64,000 nucleotides of DNA. It comes from Closterium sp. NIES-65. Lineage: Eukaryota > Streptophyta > Zygnematophyceae > Desmidiales > Closteriaceae. Of this stretch, positions 40,523 through 51,900 are shown piece after piece. The stretch lies in NCBI GenBank assembly GCA_948144175.1, contig CANXME010000532.1:4463001-4527000 (forward strand), read 5' to 3'. Position numbers and translations under genes: made by a program. Under the pieces are notes generated by a model. It was not told where the DNA came from. It saw nothing but the letters and a program-made list of their open reading frames with translations, and did no database searches. Position 1 is the first letter of the stretch. The number at the start of each line of letters is the position of its first letter.

Positions 40523-42276
40523 TCAAGAAGTGAGCAAGTGAGGCCAAGTAGGAACAAGACCTAAAACAGTACAGAAACGCTGATGATCACAAGGCTGAAG
40601 TGCCTTGGTGAAGATATCAGCAGTGTTGGCCTGAGAGGCCACGTAAACAAGACAAAGCTGACCACGCTGCTGCAACTCTCGAGCAACGAAGTAGCGCAGA
40701 GCGATGTGCTTCATTCTGTGCTCCAGTCTGTGCCCCTACCACAAGGCAATCATGGCCTTGTTGTTGACGTACAGCACAGGAAGAGAACAAGGCGCCTCTC
40801 CCAAGTCGGTCAGCAGGTAGGGAAGCCAGCGTAACTCCTGTGCAGCCATGGCCCCTGTGTAGATCTCAGCCTTATAGCTGGAGCCGAGAACAGAAGACGA
40901 GCAGGTAGACCGCCACGAAACAGAACCGGAGCCAAGGCTGAAGGTGTAACCCTGTGACGACCGCTGCGTAGCCAAGTCGTCAACCCAAGACGCGTCTGCG
41001 TGACCAATGAGGACAACTCGACCCCATCCTCCAAGCACGAGCCTCATGCCCGACGTACTGCACAAGTAGCGCATCACCCTCTTAGCGGCCTTCCAGTGCT
41101 CTGGTCAGTGTCTCCCGGGCGCAACGTAGCGTGCCAGGATGCTAAGAGGGTAAGCAAGGTCAGGTCGAGTGCAGGTCATCGGATACATGAGGCAGCCTAC
41201 AAGCTCTGGATACGGGCCACTCGGCTCTACGGACTCATCCGAAGGTGGAGCTGAGAGCGAATGACCAGTAGGCAGAGGAGTGCACCGTGGCGAGGAGTAC
41301 TGGAAGTCGAAGCGCTGAAGGACCTGCTGCACCATGTGTGACTGAGTCAAGATAATGGTGTGCCGTGCTCTGTCCCGGGTGATCTGCAAGCCAAGATCGC
41401 TGCGCAGCTCACCCAGGTCTGTGCACGTGTGTCTCTTCTGCAGCTCCGACTTCAATTGGGCCAGTCCAGCAGTGTCAGCAGTGGCAAAGACCAAGTCATC
41501 GACGCACACGAGGATGTAGAACGGCGGCAGCGAAGTGTCGGTGCATAGAAACAATGACGGGTCAGCAGTAGAAGGAGCAAACCCAAGAGCCGCAAGTGTC
41601 GTTCTCAGTGTGTCGTGCCACTCGCGAGGCGCCTAGCGGAGACCGTAGACTGGCCGCCGGAGGCTCCACTTGGTACCTGCAGGAAACGACCCTGCGAAGC
41701 CAGGTTTGCGGCGCAGCCAGATCTCCTCGATCAGGCTGCCCTGTAGGAAAGCAGTGCTGAAGTCAAGAGAGTGAAGCTCGTAGTCACGCTGAGCGGCGAC
41801 GTGCAGCAGAACACAAAGAGTGGTCATCTTCGAGGTCGGGGAGAAGGTCTGGAAGAAGTCAACTCCGTGTTGCTGACTGAAGCCTCGGGCAACGTAACGC
41901 GCCTTGAAGACAGGCGGAGAACCCAGCAGCTGCTTCACCCTGAAAATCCACATGCCACTGACGATGCTCGACCCAGGAGGGGGAACCTCGTTGACGTAAG
42001 TGCCTGTGGACTTCCACGATGCCGTCTTTGCGGCCATGGCTAACTGCCACTGAGAGGAGTTGGGACCCTCTATCGCCTCTGTGTAAGAGCGCGGGGTCGG
42101 AATGTCTGGTGCATCCGGGTCTCCCTTTGGTGCAATCAGCATGGACACGAGATGAGGTACCGCAGCTGCAAAGCACTCAAAGTCCTCCTGCCTGTCCTCA
42201 AAGACGTCCGTGCCAAGAGCACACTCACCCCCGACGGACGGAGGACAGACAGACTCAGACTCAGCAACAAGACTAG
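40523..42276 (-). pseudogene. Copia RT and RNase H, element G
   Basis: From right to left: GGECALGTDVFEDRQEDFE, EGPNSSQWQLAM, VSGMWIFRVKQLLGSPP, STAFLQGSLIEEIWL, PVYGLR then a TAG where siblings have Gln (RQAPREW), FYILVCVDDLVFATAD (the Tyr of YVDD is Cys), ARHTIILTQSH, LVGCLMYPMTCTRPDLAY, a TGA at an Arg position near 41107, DASWVDD, SYKAEIYTGAMAAQELRW, VNNKAM, a TAG, then TKHIALRYFVARE and the TGA end. The changed RT and RNase H active-site residues confirm loss of function. Confidence 0.88.
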
Positions 42277-43810
42277 TGGTGTAGTCTAGAGGACAGGCGG
42301 CAGCAAAGTCAACCAGCTCAGCAACAAGAGCAGACGCAGCAGTAGATGCAAACGAAGGGTCAGTGACAATAAAGGCGAGGAGAGTGTGACAGTAGGACTA
42401 GCAGAAAAAAGGGAGTCAAACCCCGAGTCCGGACCGCCAGCAAAGGAGGACGCAAGAGTTTATGGCAGAGGGACACGCAGTGGAACATAGGAAGGACGAA
42501 GTGCCAGCTGGTGCGTGCCGGGGACAGGAGGAGGACGCTGCTGCGGAAAACGACCAGTGCGAGCAGCGTGAACAGGCAACGCAGGACGAGACGCAGGCTC
42601 ACGACGCTCCGCAAGACCTTCGGTCGGCCTAGTGTAAGGAGAAGGACCAGGCAGTGGGGAGGCTGGCTGTAATCGCGACTGCGACTGGTCAGGCGGTGGA
42701 CACAGTAAGGGAGGAGTAGGACCAGTAGAAAGCGGGAGACCAAGAACCTACTGAAGGAGTGGAACAAAGTACGGCCGCGGCCGCGCAGTGCCCCCAGAAC
42801 TAGCAGAGACAGAACTAGTACCCCCAGTTCCAGGGTCTCCAGCTCCAACTCCTGCACCACCACCAGCTCCATCACCTTCAGCAGCTCCAGCTCTAGCAGC
42901 ACCTCCAGTAGCTCCAGCTCTAGCAGCACCTCTAGCAGTAACAGCTCCAGCGCCTCCAGCTCCAACTCCTGCAGCACCACCAGCCCCAGCAGCTCCAGTA
43001 CCTCCGGTACGAGCACCTCCGGGACTAGCGGCTCTAGTACCTCCATTAGATCCAGCAGCAGCAGTACCTCCAGCTCCAGTAGCACCTCCAGCTCCAGCAG
43101 CTATAGCACCAGCAGTACCTCCAGCGCCAGCAGCACCTCCAACGGTAGGCCCCCCAGCTCCAGCAGCACGACTCCAGCGCCGAGCAAACCACTCGCGCAG
43201 CTGCGGTGGAGAGAGTGGCTCCCGCCGTAGGACCTCCAGAGGACAAAGTACCTCCAAGCTCAGCACGCTCAGGCTCAGCACCCGCAGGCTCCGCACGCTC
43301 AGGCTCAGCACCCCCAGGCTCCGCACCCTCAGACTCACCAACCCAAGGCTCAGCACCCCCAAGCTTTGCACCCTCAAACTCAGCAACCCCACGCTCAGCA
43401 CCCCTAGGCTCCACACACTTAGGATCAGCACCCCCATGCCCCGCACCTGCAGGCTCAGCACCCTTAGCAGCACCAGAGTTGACAGCTACGCCAACAAGCT
43501 CGATAAGGTATACCTGGGAACAACCTGAGGGGGCAGGACCCTGAGGCGGGAGGGGGTCTACCGGAGGAGGACCTGGTGCAAGGAAGAGCGGCGGCGGGGG
43601 GGGGGGGGGGGGGGGGGGGAGGGGCAGTGTGGTAGGGGAAGAGACAGTAATAAGGAACCGACGCGTCAAACGTGACATCCTGAGAGGATAGAACACGACG
43701 CGAGGTGGGGTGGTAAAACTGCCAACCAGGCGCGTCAGGGGGGAAGCCAAGGAAGACGCAGAGAACAGCACGGGAGGACAGCTTGTCCGTGGAAGAATCT
43801 CGGACAAAAG
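42277..43810 (-). pseudogene. Linker region between integrase and RT, element G, with poly-G tract
   Basis: Several frames carry pieces: SPTVTLSSPLLS, RPYFVPLLQ then TAG (Gln in siblings), PPQLREWFARRWSRAAGAGG, and long Gly-Ala and Glu-Pro-Gly repeats. On the plus strand a run of about 24 G (43596-43619) encodes a Pro run in the sense frame; siblings have only a few Pro there. This homopolymer probably shifts the frame between 43464-44753 and the following linker frames. Confidence 0.8.
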
Positions 43811-45168
43811 CTAGAGATCCCCTGACACGGAACGCAGACGCATCGCCAACCTTCCCTGTCCACCGCAAAGCAGGTGTGGTCAATGGCATGGAGACACGGG
43901 GCTGGAGGTTGAGCTGATGCGCAGCATACTGAACCATGAATGACCATAGAAAATGGGGAGGAGCCGCATGGATCATGGACATACGAGCGACGTCCATGAC
44001 CATGCCAATGTGGCGCTTAGTAATCCCATTTTGCTGTGGGGAGGCCGGAAGCGTGAACGTCTGGCGGATGCCCTCCGCACGACAGAAGGCCCGCAGAAGG
44101 TCGGAGAAAAACTCTCCACCTCTGTCGGAGTGCAGACGCAGCACAGGAAGGTCCGAGCCGAAACTCTCGCTGAGCTGGCGACGGGCAGCGCAGATCCAGG
44201 TGATCAGCACTTCAGTGACCTCACCCTTGTAGCGCAAGGGGAAGACTGTGGTATAACGTGAGTAGTCGTCAACCACCAGCAGGAAGTAACGCTCGTGACC
44301 CTGTCCACGGACGTGGGCTGGGCCCCACACGTCCATGTGGAGAGTCTGCAATGGAGCCTTCGTCGGAGAAAACTCGGAGGAGTGAGGAGCGGCGCGCTGG
44401 CGTCCCTCGACACAAGGAACGCAGGTAGGGGCAGGCCCCGGGGGGAAGGGAGGGAGAGACCGGGGGAGACCAGTGACAAGGACACGGGAGGCCGTACTTC
44501 GGAGACGAGGCAGGGAGGGGTGACCAAGGCGGTGGTGCCAAAGGGGAGTCTGGTGTGACAGGAGACGACACGAGCAGGGGGCAGACTCCGAACCAGACCT
44601 GGACGCGGCAGCAAACACCTGACCAGACGCGGCTGCTTGACCATACTCAACAACCGGAGGAGACTTAGTAGTCAGTGTGTACAGGCTCGACCAAGGCCGA
44701 CGGGTGAACGTGGCCAGGTGGTGGCCCGTCCGAGTACACGTACAATGGGTCACCCGCTAACCTCCAAGAGTGAACAGTGGTAAACCCTAACGTCCTGGGG
44801 ATCAGCTCCACTCACCAAGTTCGTAGAGAACAGTGAAGACCCAATATTGAGCCGGACGGGACCGCCGGACATGGCAGAACCGTAGAGGAGTGCGCAAGGA
44901 CTGGGCCCTCAGCGGGGTCCGCCAAGGAGACAGCAACTGGCCGACTGAGCGGCGTGAGTGTGGTGCTCTCGCGAAAGAAGGAACGGGAAGCACCTGAGTC
45001 AAGCGTGAAGTTGTGCAAGGCCTCAGCAGGCACAGTACCTGAGAGAGCAGACTCACTAGTACCTGGAGCTGTAGACTCACTAGCACCTAGAGCAGCAGCC
45101 TCTATACATGGGTCGGGCGGCACACACAAGTAACAGTCACCCTCAGCACTAATAGTCACAGCATACAT
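43811..45168 (-). pseudogene. Copia integrase and protease, element G
   Basis: Protease: FTLDSGASRSFFRE at about 44980-45020, in the 45168-44812 frame. Integrase: THCTCTRTG..., WHHRLGHPSLPRL, CVPCVEGRQ, LHMDVWGPAHVRG, VVDDYSRYTTVFPLRYKGE, RLHSDRGGEFFSDLL and QQNGITKRHIGMVMDVARM. A TAG precedes RVTHC, where siblings encode Gln. The DDE residues are readable, but the frame is broken upstream and downstream. Confidence 0.88.
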
Positions 45169-45815
45169 GGCAGCAAGGATGGCATTGTAATCAAGATCAA
45201 AGATAGCAACACCAGACTTAAGCAGATCAGCCTAGTGAGGGAGCTCAGTGGCGTCAGGAAACTGTGCACGCCAGGCGTCAGACAGGCGACCGAAACAGCG
45301 CTGCGTCGCGTGTGGCAGCCCGCACGTCTCCCCACGGCGCTCGCCAGTGCAGAGAATGTAAGCGCAGGGACCAGCACCCACAGACCTCCCACGCCCAGCG
45401 TACCACTCACGAAGCTGCTAGGGCGACGGGGCCTCACGGGAACGTGGCTGCTGCGGTCGTTGGCTACCGCCAAAGCCTCCATGCTCCGCATCTCCACCCC
45501 AACCAGCACCACCGCAGCCGCCACCCCCACTGCCACTACTGCTGCCACCTCCACCTCCACCGCCGCCACCGACGCCCCCACTCCCGCCACCACCCCCAGA
45601 TCCACCCCCATCCCCTCCGCCTCCTCCACCGCCACCACCGCCGCCCCCGCCGCCCCCGCCATCCCCTCCATCACCCTTGCCCCCCTTGCCCTGCTGCGGC
45701 GCCTCCCACTAGGAGCAGACGCAGGCCCGACCTCTTCGGTGCCAACGAGGTCGACAGCAGCAGCAGAACCAACAGAGGGCAAAAGGGGAACGGGGGAACA
45801 CCCCTCAAAGATGTT
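45169..45815 (-). pseudogene. C-terminal half of copia Gag, element G
   Basis: It reads FEGCSPVPLLPSVGSAAAVDLVG and ASAPSGRR, then a Gly-rich tail in a shifted frame, then LREWYAGRGR preceded by a TAG (Gln in siblings), and the zinc knuckle CAYILCTGER...HATQRCF at about 45290-45370. A TAG also replaces the Trp of the PRW motif. Upstream Gag is missing. Confidence 0.8.
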
Positions 45816-46905
45816 GGGTGCAAATTCACATTGCACGACATCCTGCCGTCTGTTTGTACGAGTATGCGCGTGCGAATGCATTTGGGTATGAATGGAATGT
45901 TCGTGTGTTTGTTTGCTTTCGCAATTTTCGCTTGAAGCATTTGCAGGTACTCGCGCATTGTGCGCTTCGGCATAACATTGTACGCGCTATGAACAGTACA
46001 AGCAGAAAGGACGAGCTCGCAAAGAAGCCCAAGATGGAAGCTTTGCGGTTCGGCTTACTTGATTGCGCAGATTCAGTTCTATCCAACTCGAAATTGTACT
46101 GTTTTGTTTGGTTGACTATAGTGTAGCAGGGCAGGCACTATAGGGGTACAATTTAGGTGAAGGTTGGATGTTGTTTGTCTGTATCTGCATGCTACAGGGC
46201 CAGGGGAAACCAGCGGAACCAGCATTTGGCTGGTTGGGCAAAGACAAAACAGGTTCTGTTTTTAGGACCTGAACCTGGTTGTTGTTTTCCCAGGTTGGAA
46301 AAACAGAACCAGAGGTTGTTCACCAACCTACCACCTGCTATTTTGTCCAGCCAGGTTGGTTCTGTTGCTTGGAATTATTTGGGATCATCCTTGGTTGTTC
46401 CCAGGTTTATTCCCAAGGTCCTTGCTAGCTAGAACTATTTATTCTTTCTCTGTTTGTACCTGGATATAGTGAAATTGATTCAAGCGAATTCCTCCCTTCC
46501 TGGAAATTCGTTTCTACGCGGTGCGACGGCGGAATGCTACCCGAGTCAACGCTAGTACGCTAGCACTCCAACGCTAGGCTAACGCTGTCCGAGCCATAAC
46601 TTCGTAATGGCAGAACTTTTCGCGAGGCAACTTGGCTTATTTTAAAGCTCTTAGAGTGAGCTTCGATATAGGAAATTCTCAGCTTAATCCGATCGATGAT
46701 CTGCACGATACGCTGCGCGACGTTCAAGGTACTCTTGCTGTTTTGACTAAGTCCCTCTTGATCCCTCTCTCTACAAACTCGGACCCGAGGATAGGGGCTG
46801 GTCTTGTACCAGGCACCCAAGGACCCTTGGAGGTGACCCCGAGGAGAGGTTTTAAGTTTGATAAAGTCTTAAAAGCTTGAGTTTATTAGGCCCTTACACC
46901 AACAG
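45816..46905. other. Unidentified sequence between copia fragments G and H
   Basis: It is flanked on both sides by truncated copia fragments of the same orientation. The plus strand carries a 102-codon ORF (45818-46126) with LAKKPKMEALRFGLLDCADS that I do not recognise. About 46180-46430 has many AACCAG/CCAGGTTGG words. About 46555-46880 (ACTCCAACGCTAGGC to AAAGTCTTAAAAGC) looks LTR-like but has no partner in the window. It could be a host fragment, filler DNA or an unrelated element. Confidence 0.45.
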
Positions 46906-48570
46906 GTAGGGGAAGAGACGGTAGTAAGGCACCGACTCCTCAAAGGTGACGTCCTGGGAGAACAAAACACGGCGCGTGGTGGGGTGGTAAAACTGCCAGC
47001 CAGGCGCGTCAGGGGGGAAGCCAAGGAAGACGCAATGAACAGCACGGGGGGAGAGCTTGTCCGCAGACAAGTCGCGGACAAACGCCCGAGATCCCCAGAC
47101 CCGGATCGCAGACGCATCGCCAACCTTCCATGTCCACCGCAAGGCGGGGGAGGTCTCTGGCAAGGAGACCCGGGGCTGAAGGTTGAGCTGATGCGCGGCG
47201 TACTGAACCGCAAACGGCTACAGAAAATGGGGGGCAGCCGCATGCATCATGGACGTACGCGCGACGTCCATGACCATGCCAATGCGGCGCTCAGCAATCC
47301 CATTTTGCTGTGGAGAGGCCGGAAGCGTGAAGGTCTGGCGGATGCCCTGTGCCAGACAGAAGGCTCCTAGATGGGCAGAGGAAAACTCCCCTCCTCTGGC
47401 CGAGTGCAGACGCAAAACAGGAAAGTCCGAGCTGAAACTCTCTCTGAGCTGGAGACGAGCTGCGCGGATCCAGTCGATCAACACCTCAGTGACATCACCC
47501 TTGCTGCGCAAGGGGAAGACTGTGGTGTAACGCGAGTAGCCGTCAACGACCATCAGAAAGTACCGCTCTCTCCCCTGCCCACTGACGCGGGCTGGGCCCC
47601 TCACGTCCATGTGTAGAGTCTGCAGCGGAGCCTCTGTCGGAGGAAACTCGGAGGAGTGAGGGGCGGCGCGCTGTCGCCCCTCGACGCAGGGGACGCAGGT
47701 AGGGCCAGGCCCCGGAGGAAGGGGAGGGAGAGATTGAGGAAGACCAGGGGACGAGACAAGGACACGGGAGGCCATGCCTCGGAGACGAGGCAAGGAGGGC
47801 TAACAAAGGCGGTGGTGCCAAAGGAGAGTCTGGTGGGACAGCAGACGACACGAGCAGGGGGCAGACTCAGGACCAGACCTGGACGCCGCAGCAAACACGT
47901 GAGTCGACGCAGCTACCTGGGCAGACTCAGCAGTAGGAGGAGACTCATCAGTAAGGGTGTACAGGCTCGACTCTGGCCGACGGGTGAATGTGGCCAAGTG
48001 TCGGCGTGTCCGAGCACACCTGCAGTGGGTCAATCGCTGACTCGCAGAAGTGAACTGGTCAACCCCTCGATCCTGTAGGTCCGCTCCACTCACCAAGTTT
48101 GTAGAGAACGAGGGGAGGTAGAGACCAGACAGGGTGCCAGAGGGGGCTGCAGGGCACGGAAGGACAGTGGAGAAGCTAGCAAGGACAGGACCCCCTGAGG
48201 GGTCTGCCAGGGAGACTGCAACCGGCCGACTAAGCGGCGTAAGAGTGGTGCGGTCACGAAAGAAGGAGCAGGACGCACCCGAGTCCAGGGTGAAGGTGTG
48301 GAAGGCTTGAGCCAACGTAGTACCTGAGAGAGCAGACTCACCAGCACCTTGGGCGGCAGACGCACTGGCACATGGGGTAGCAGACGCACTAGCACCTAGA
48401 GCAGTAGTCTCACCAGCACCTAGCGCAGCAGCCTCAATGCCCGGGTCAGGCGGTACACACAGGTAACAGGCACCCTCAACACTATCAGCAACAGCATACA
48501 TGGCAGCAAGAATAGCATCAAAGTCAAGATCAAAGATAGCAACCCCGGCCTTAGCCAGATCCCCTCTGCG
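46906..48570 (-). pseudogene. Copia protease and integrase, element H
   Basis: FTLDSGASCSFFRD (protease, about 48265-48310), LADPSGGPVL, SFSTNLVSGADLQD, then WHHRLC and TAG in place of the zinc-binding GH, CVPCVEGRQ, LHMDVRGPARVSG, VVDGYSRYTTVFPL (the family has VVDDYSR), RLHSARGGEFSS (Asp of SDRGGEF changed to Ala) and QQNGIAERR. These changes hit residues expected to be catalytic, so integrase is inactive even apart from the stops. Confidence 0.88.
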
Positions 48571-49500
48571 AGGGATCTCTGACGCCTCAGGGAACTGGCG
48601 ACGCCACGCGTTCGTCAGGCAACCAATGCAGCGCTGGGTGGAGTGCGGACCTCCGCACTGCTCACCAGTGCGGTCGCCGGTACGGAGAACGTAAGAGCAG
48701 GGACCAAAACCCCCACCGCGCTAGCGTGCAGTGTACCACTCACGAAGCTGCTGAGGGGACAGGGTCACACCACTCCGCTGCTGCTGCTGGCGCTGACCAC
48801 CACCGGCGCCACTCCTCCGCGCAGAGTCGTGACTCGCTCCACCACCGCCGCCTCCGCCGGCGCCGCCGCCTCCGCCCCCTCCGCCGCCTCCTCCACCTCC
48901 GCCTCCTCCACTACCTCCGCCGCCTCTGCTCCCTCCGCCACCTCCACCGCCTCCGCCGCCTCCACTGCTGCCGCCGCCGCCGCCACCCCCAGCACCACTC
49001 CCACCACCACCCCCACTCCCTCCACCGCCTCCACCACCACCTCCACCGCCCCCTCCACCCCCTCTAGTGCCCTTGCCCTCCTTGCCCTTGCCGGTGCGGC
49101 GTCTCCCGCTCGGGGCAGACGCAGCGCCGACCGACTCGAAACCAACAAGGTCGGCCGCAGCAGCAGAGGCAACAGAGGGCAAGAGGGGGGAGGGAGAACA
49201 CCCCTCAAAGACGGGGGTGCGAGGGTCACCACGAGAGGCTCCTACAGCAACTATGCTCTTCTCTATCGCTAGGAGGGCCTTCTCAAGGAGGTCAACGGTG
49301 AGAGTGGTGGGGCAAACAGAGAGGAAGTGGTCCCTGACTAAACGGAGAGAGTCAGGGAGACGGGTGACTATGTAGTAGAGGGTGATGTACATGGGGGGGG
49401 GGGTTCTTGGCGCAGAACTCAGCAGGAAGCGCAGCGCGGTAGCGAGTGTCACTAGTGCGGAGGTGCGTAATGAGGTCAGCAATAGTGGGAAAGGCAGCAA
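48571..49500 (-). pseudogene. Gag C-part with zinc knuckle, element H
   Basis: The frame ending at 48721 carries PPPMYITLYYIVTRLPDSLR, LLEKALLAIEKSIVAVGAS, PVFEGCSPSPLLPS and a Gly tail of about 80 residues, then LREWYTAR and a TAG where siblings have Gln. The expanded zinc knuckle CSYVLRTGDR...HSTQRC follows at about 48640-48700. The start is out of frame with the N-terminal Gag because of a C11 run (49393-49403). Confidence 0.85.
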
Positions 49501-49864
49501 GGTCAGGGAAGAGGTACGGTAGCATGAGGCGGCTCAGTGCAGCAGTGGCAGGGAAAGAGTAGCGTGCAACTACAGCGTCGTACAAGGTCTGAGCACTCTT
49601 GTACTGGCTAAAGTGTGCACGCTCAGTGGTCGGTAAGTGGCGGCGCACAGCAAGGCGAGCAGCAGCGTGACGTGTTGCCCACTGTGAGCGAATAGTGGCG
49701 TCAGCATCAGGAGCAGGGGCAGGGGAGGCACCTGAAGTGAGGTCAAACAGGGAGAGGCCGTGTGCCCTATCGCACTGCAGGAAAAGCTGCAGATCATCTA
49801 CCCAGACCTCAAAGTCCACTGCCCGACCCTCAGCGTCAAAGGTGAGAACGCTAGAGGAAGCCAT
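49352..49864 (-). CDS. Copia Gag N-terminal half, element H
   Basis: ATG 49864 opens MASSSVLTFDAEGRAVDFEV, WVDDLQLFLQCDRAHGLSL, ARLAVRRHLPTTERAHFSQ, LYDAVVARYSFPATAALSRL, LPYLFPDLAAF and ITHLRTSDTRYRAALPAEF. As in D it runs into eleven C and ends shortly afterwards out of frame. About 170 codons are open. Confidence 0.8.
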   Translation of the reverse strand: MASSSVLTFDAEGRAVDFEVWVDDLQLFLQCDRAHGLSLFDLTSGASPAPAPDADATIRSQWATRHAAARLAVRRHLPTTERAHFSQYKSAQTLYDAVVARYSFPATAALSRLMLPYLFPDLAAFPTIADLITHLRTSDTRYRAALPAEFCAKNPPPHVHHPLLHSHPSP

Positions 49865-51073
49865 AACAGCAGTAGGCAGGGCAGTGCAGTGGCAGAGAGT
49901 GTGCTCTTACCAGGTAGGTGGAGCGATCGGGCTGCTCGGCGGCTCAGCTGTCGGGCGGCTCGGCTGCAGGGCGGCTCGGCTGCTGGGCGGCTCGGCTGCT
50001 GGGCGGCTCGGCTGCTGGGCGGCTCGGCTGCACGGTGCTGGGTGGCTCGGCTGTCGGGCAGCTCGGCTGCTGGGCGGCTCGGCTGCCGGGCGGCTCGGTT
50101 GCTGGGCGGCTCGGGCGGTCGTGCGGCTCAGCTGGCCGGCGGTTCGGCTGCTCGGCGCTGCGGGCGCTGGGAGGCGGGGTCCCAGGTGGTGGCGAGGTCG
50201 CAGGTGGCGGCGTAGCGGGGCCACGACGGGGCCGTAGCGGGGCCTAAGCGGGGCCGTAGCGGGGCCGACGGGGCCGAAGCGGGGCCCAAGTGGGGCCGTA
50301 GAGGGGCCGACGGGGCCGAAGCGGGGCCGCGACGGGGCCGTAGCGGGGTCGTAGCGGGGCAGCAGCGGGGCCTAAGCGGGGCCGATGGGGCCGAAGCGAG
50401 GCCTGAGCGGGGCCGCGACGGGGCCGACGGGGCCTAAGCGGGGCCGACGGGGCTGTAGCGGGGCCGTAGCGGGGCCTAAGCGGGGCCTAAGCGGGGCCGA
50501 CGGGGCCGTAGCGGGGCCGTAGCGGGGCCTAAGCGGGGCCGACGGGGCTGACGGGGCCGTAGCGGGGCCGTAGCGGGGCTGTAGCGGGGCCTAAGCGGGG
50601 CCGACGGGGCCGTAGCGGGGCCTAAGCGGGGCCGACGGGGCCGACGGGGCCGTAGTGGGGCCGTAGCGGGGCCGTAGCGAGGCCGACGGGGCCGTAGCGG
50701 GGCCGTAGTGGGGCCTAAGCGGGGCCGACTGGGCCGACGGGGCCGTAGCGGGGCCGTAGCGGGGCCGTAGCGGGGCCTAAGCGGGGCCGACGGGGCCGTA
50801 GCGGGGCCGTAGCGGGGCCGTAGCGGGGACTAAGCGGGGCCATAACGAGGCCGACGGGGCCGTAGAGGGGCCTAAGCGGGGCCGTAGCGGGGCCGTAGCG
50901 GCCTAAGCGAGGCCGTAGAGGGCGGCTCGAGGGGCAGTAAGGGCGGCCAATAGGGGCCACTAGGGCGGCTCAAGGTGCTACTCGGGTTAGGAGCTAAGCG
51001 CGCTTCGGGCAGGAAAAAAAAGTTCGTGGTGGGCCCTAGGCAGTATTCCCACTCGGGAACCTGCTCGATACCA
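49865..51073 (-). repeat. 5' leader of element H: CGGGGCCGTAG array and primer site
   Basis: CGGCTCGGCTGCTGGG blocks fill 49925-50160. They are followed by a long array of GGGGCCGTAGC, GGGGCCTAAGC and GGGGCCGACG blocks (about 50215-50935), unit 11-12 bases in varying order. Then an A run, GGGCCC at 51031-51036, the hairpin TTCCC...GGGAA at 51046-51059 and the primer site (minus-strand TGGTATCGAGCAGGTTCC, 51056-51073). Confidence 0.85.
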
Positions 51074-51205
51074 TGACGAGAAGTGAGAATGGAATGAATG
51101 AACTATGAAACAGTTGGGTAAAAGTACTAACCCTAATTGGGTTGTACCCCTTATGGGCTACCCCACTACAGCCTACACAAATGTATAAGCTATAATGTTC
51201 TGACA
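51074..51205 (-). repeat. 5' LTR of element H
   Basis: 132 bp, TGACGAGAAG to TGTTCTGACA, with the family block ACCCCTTATGGGCTACCCCACTAC. The 3' partner and hence the target duplication are missing. Confidence 0.88.
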
Positions 51206-51900
51206 TCAGCCAGTGCCATAAATGACACCGTGTAGTAATGAAGAGAAGCCAGCTACGACCAGACACGCATCTTCATGCGAGCTTGTTTTGAGGTGGATAC
51301 ATGCTCGAAGTGATCTCGCAAGGCTGCGCCCCACTCCCTCTACGTGCATATCTTGGTCACACCGAATATTGATGTTGCCACTTGATTAGCTGAAGTTGAG
51401 GTCCCGTCTGCCGCATGTGTTACACCTGTCAGAGTCCCCTTATCCAAGGTACGTCGCCACCACTCCAGACCTGGTCCTTGTAGAAGCGGTACCGCGTATT
51501 AAATACGCGTGGCATTGTTGTCATCGTTAGCTTGCGCTACAGTAAAGAAGACCTCTGCGCCAAATAGCGACCCCTTCACTGTAGTCGCCTTGTTGGTAGG
51601 GTTGAACGGGGGCGGGCTCGTGGGTTTTATCTTGATTTTAGTAACTTCAAGTGCTGTTGTCGTCGGCGCTGCCAACCAAACGCTTTCCTTGTTGCCGTGT
51701 GTGAGCTCGTTACTTGTAGCGATGCCGCTCACTCAATGGCTGGTGGTATCGCCTTCTTTAACGGGAAATTTCTGGCGCGCCTCACCTCGCGCCTGACGTA
51801 GTCCGCGTTTTCTTCACATAGATGCATAACTTCCATTGATAGTGCCTGCATGTCCTACTGCATTTCTGCCATTTGCGCCATCATTTTGTTAACGGCTTCC
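51206..51900 (-). pseudogene. Ty3/gypsy-type gag remnant
   Basis: Read on the minus strand with several stops skipped, the sequence shows the core of a Ty3-type capsid: KIKPTSPPPFNPTNKA, VEVFFTVAQAN-like text, then LLQGPGLEWWRRTLDKG (about 51440-51490), AALRDHFEHVSTSKQARMKM (about 51270-51340) and YYTVSFMALAD next to the H LTR. Plant Ty3 Gag has the same order of Trp-Trp, Leu-X-X-X-Phe and Ala-Arg motifs. No zinc knuckle or pol follows because H cuts it. It is a different sequence from the gag at 56759-57187. Confidence 0.6.

Larger units (their letters stand above)
40173..45815 (-). mobile_element. Decayed Ty1/copia element G (5' end missing)
   Basis: A 133-bp 3' LTR (40173-40305) and purine tract CATCCCCATAGG are followed on the minus-strand reading by RNase H, RT, linker, integrase, protease and the second half of Gag. 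At about 45812-45830 the family similarity stops inside Gag (after IFEGCSP read in sense) and the sequence becomes unrelated. At least four TAG codons at family Gln positions, one TGA at an Arg position and several frameshifts show it is dead. Confidence 0.9.
46906..51205 (-). mobile_element. Ty1/copia element H (3' half missing)
   Basis: A 5' LTR (51074-51205), primer site, GC-array leader, gag, zinc knuckle, protease and integrase are present. The similarity ends at about 46906 inside the integrase tail (YYRLFPY). RT, RNase H and 3' LTR are absent. It sits in a Ty3-like gag remnant on its right side. TAG codons replace Gln (RQRGG), Trp (HFLWPF) and His (LGHPS) of the siblings. Confidence 0.9.

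Noticed and set aside
43596-43619. Run of about 24 G as a possible regulatory G-tract
   Set aside because: It is the antisense of a Pro-codon stretch in the copia integrase tail expanded by slippage; length may also be a sequencing uncertainty.
46640-46880. ORFs in the LTR-like block between G and H as a host gene
   Set aside because: Short, no domain, and no codon-level support; the block looks non-coding.
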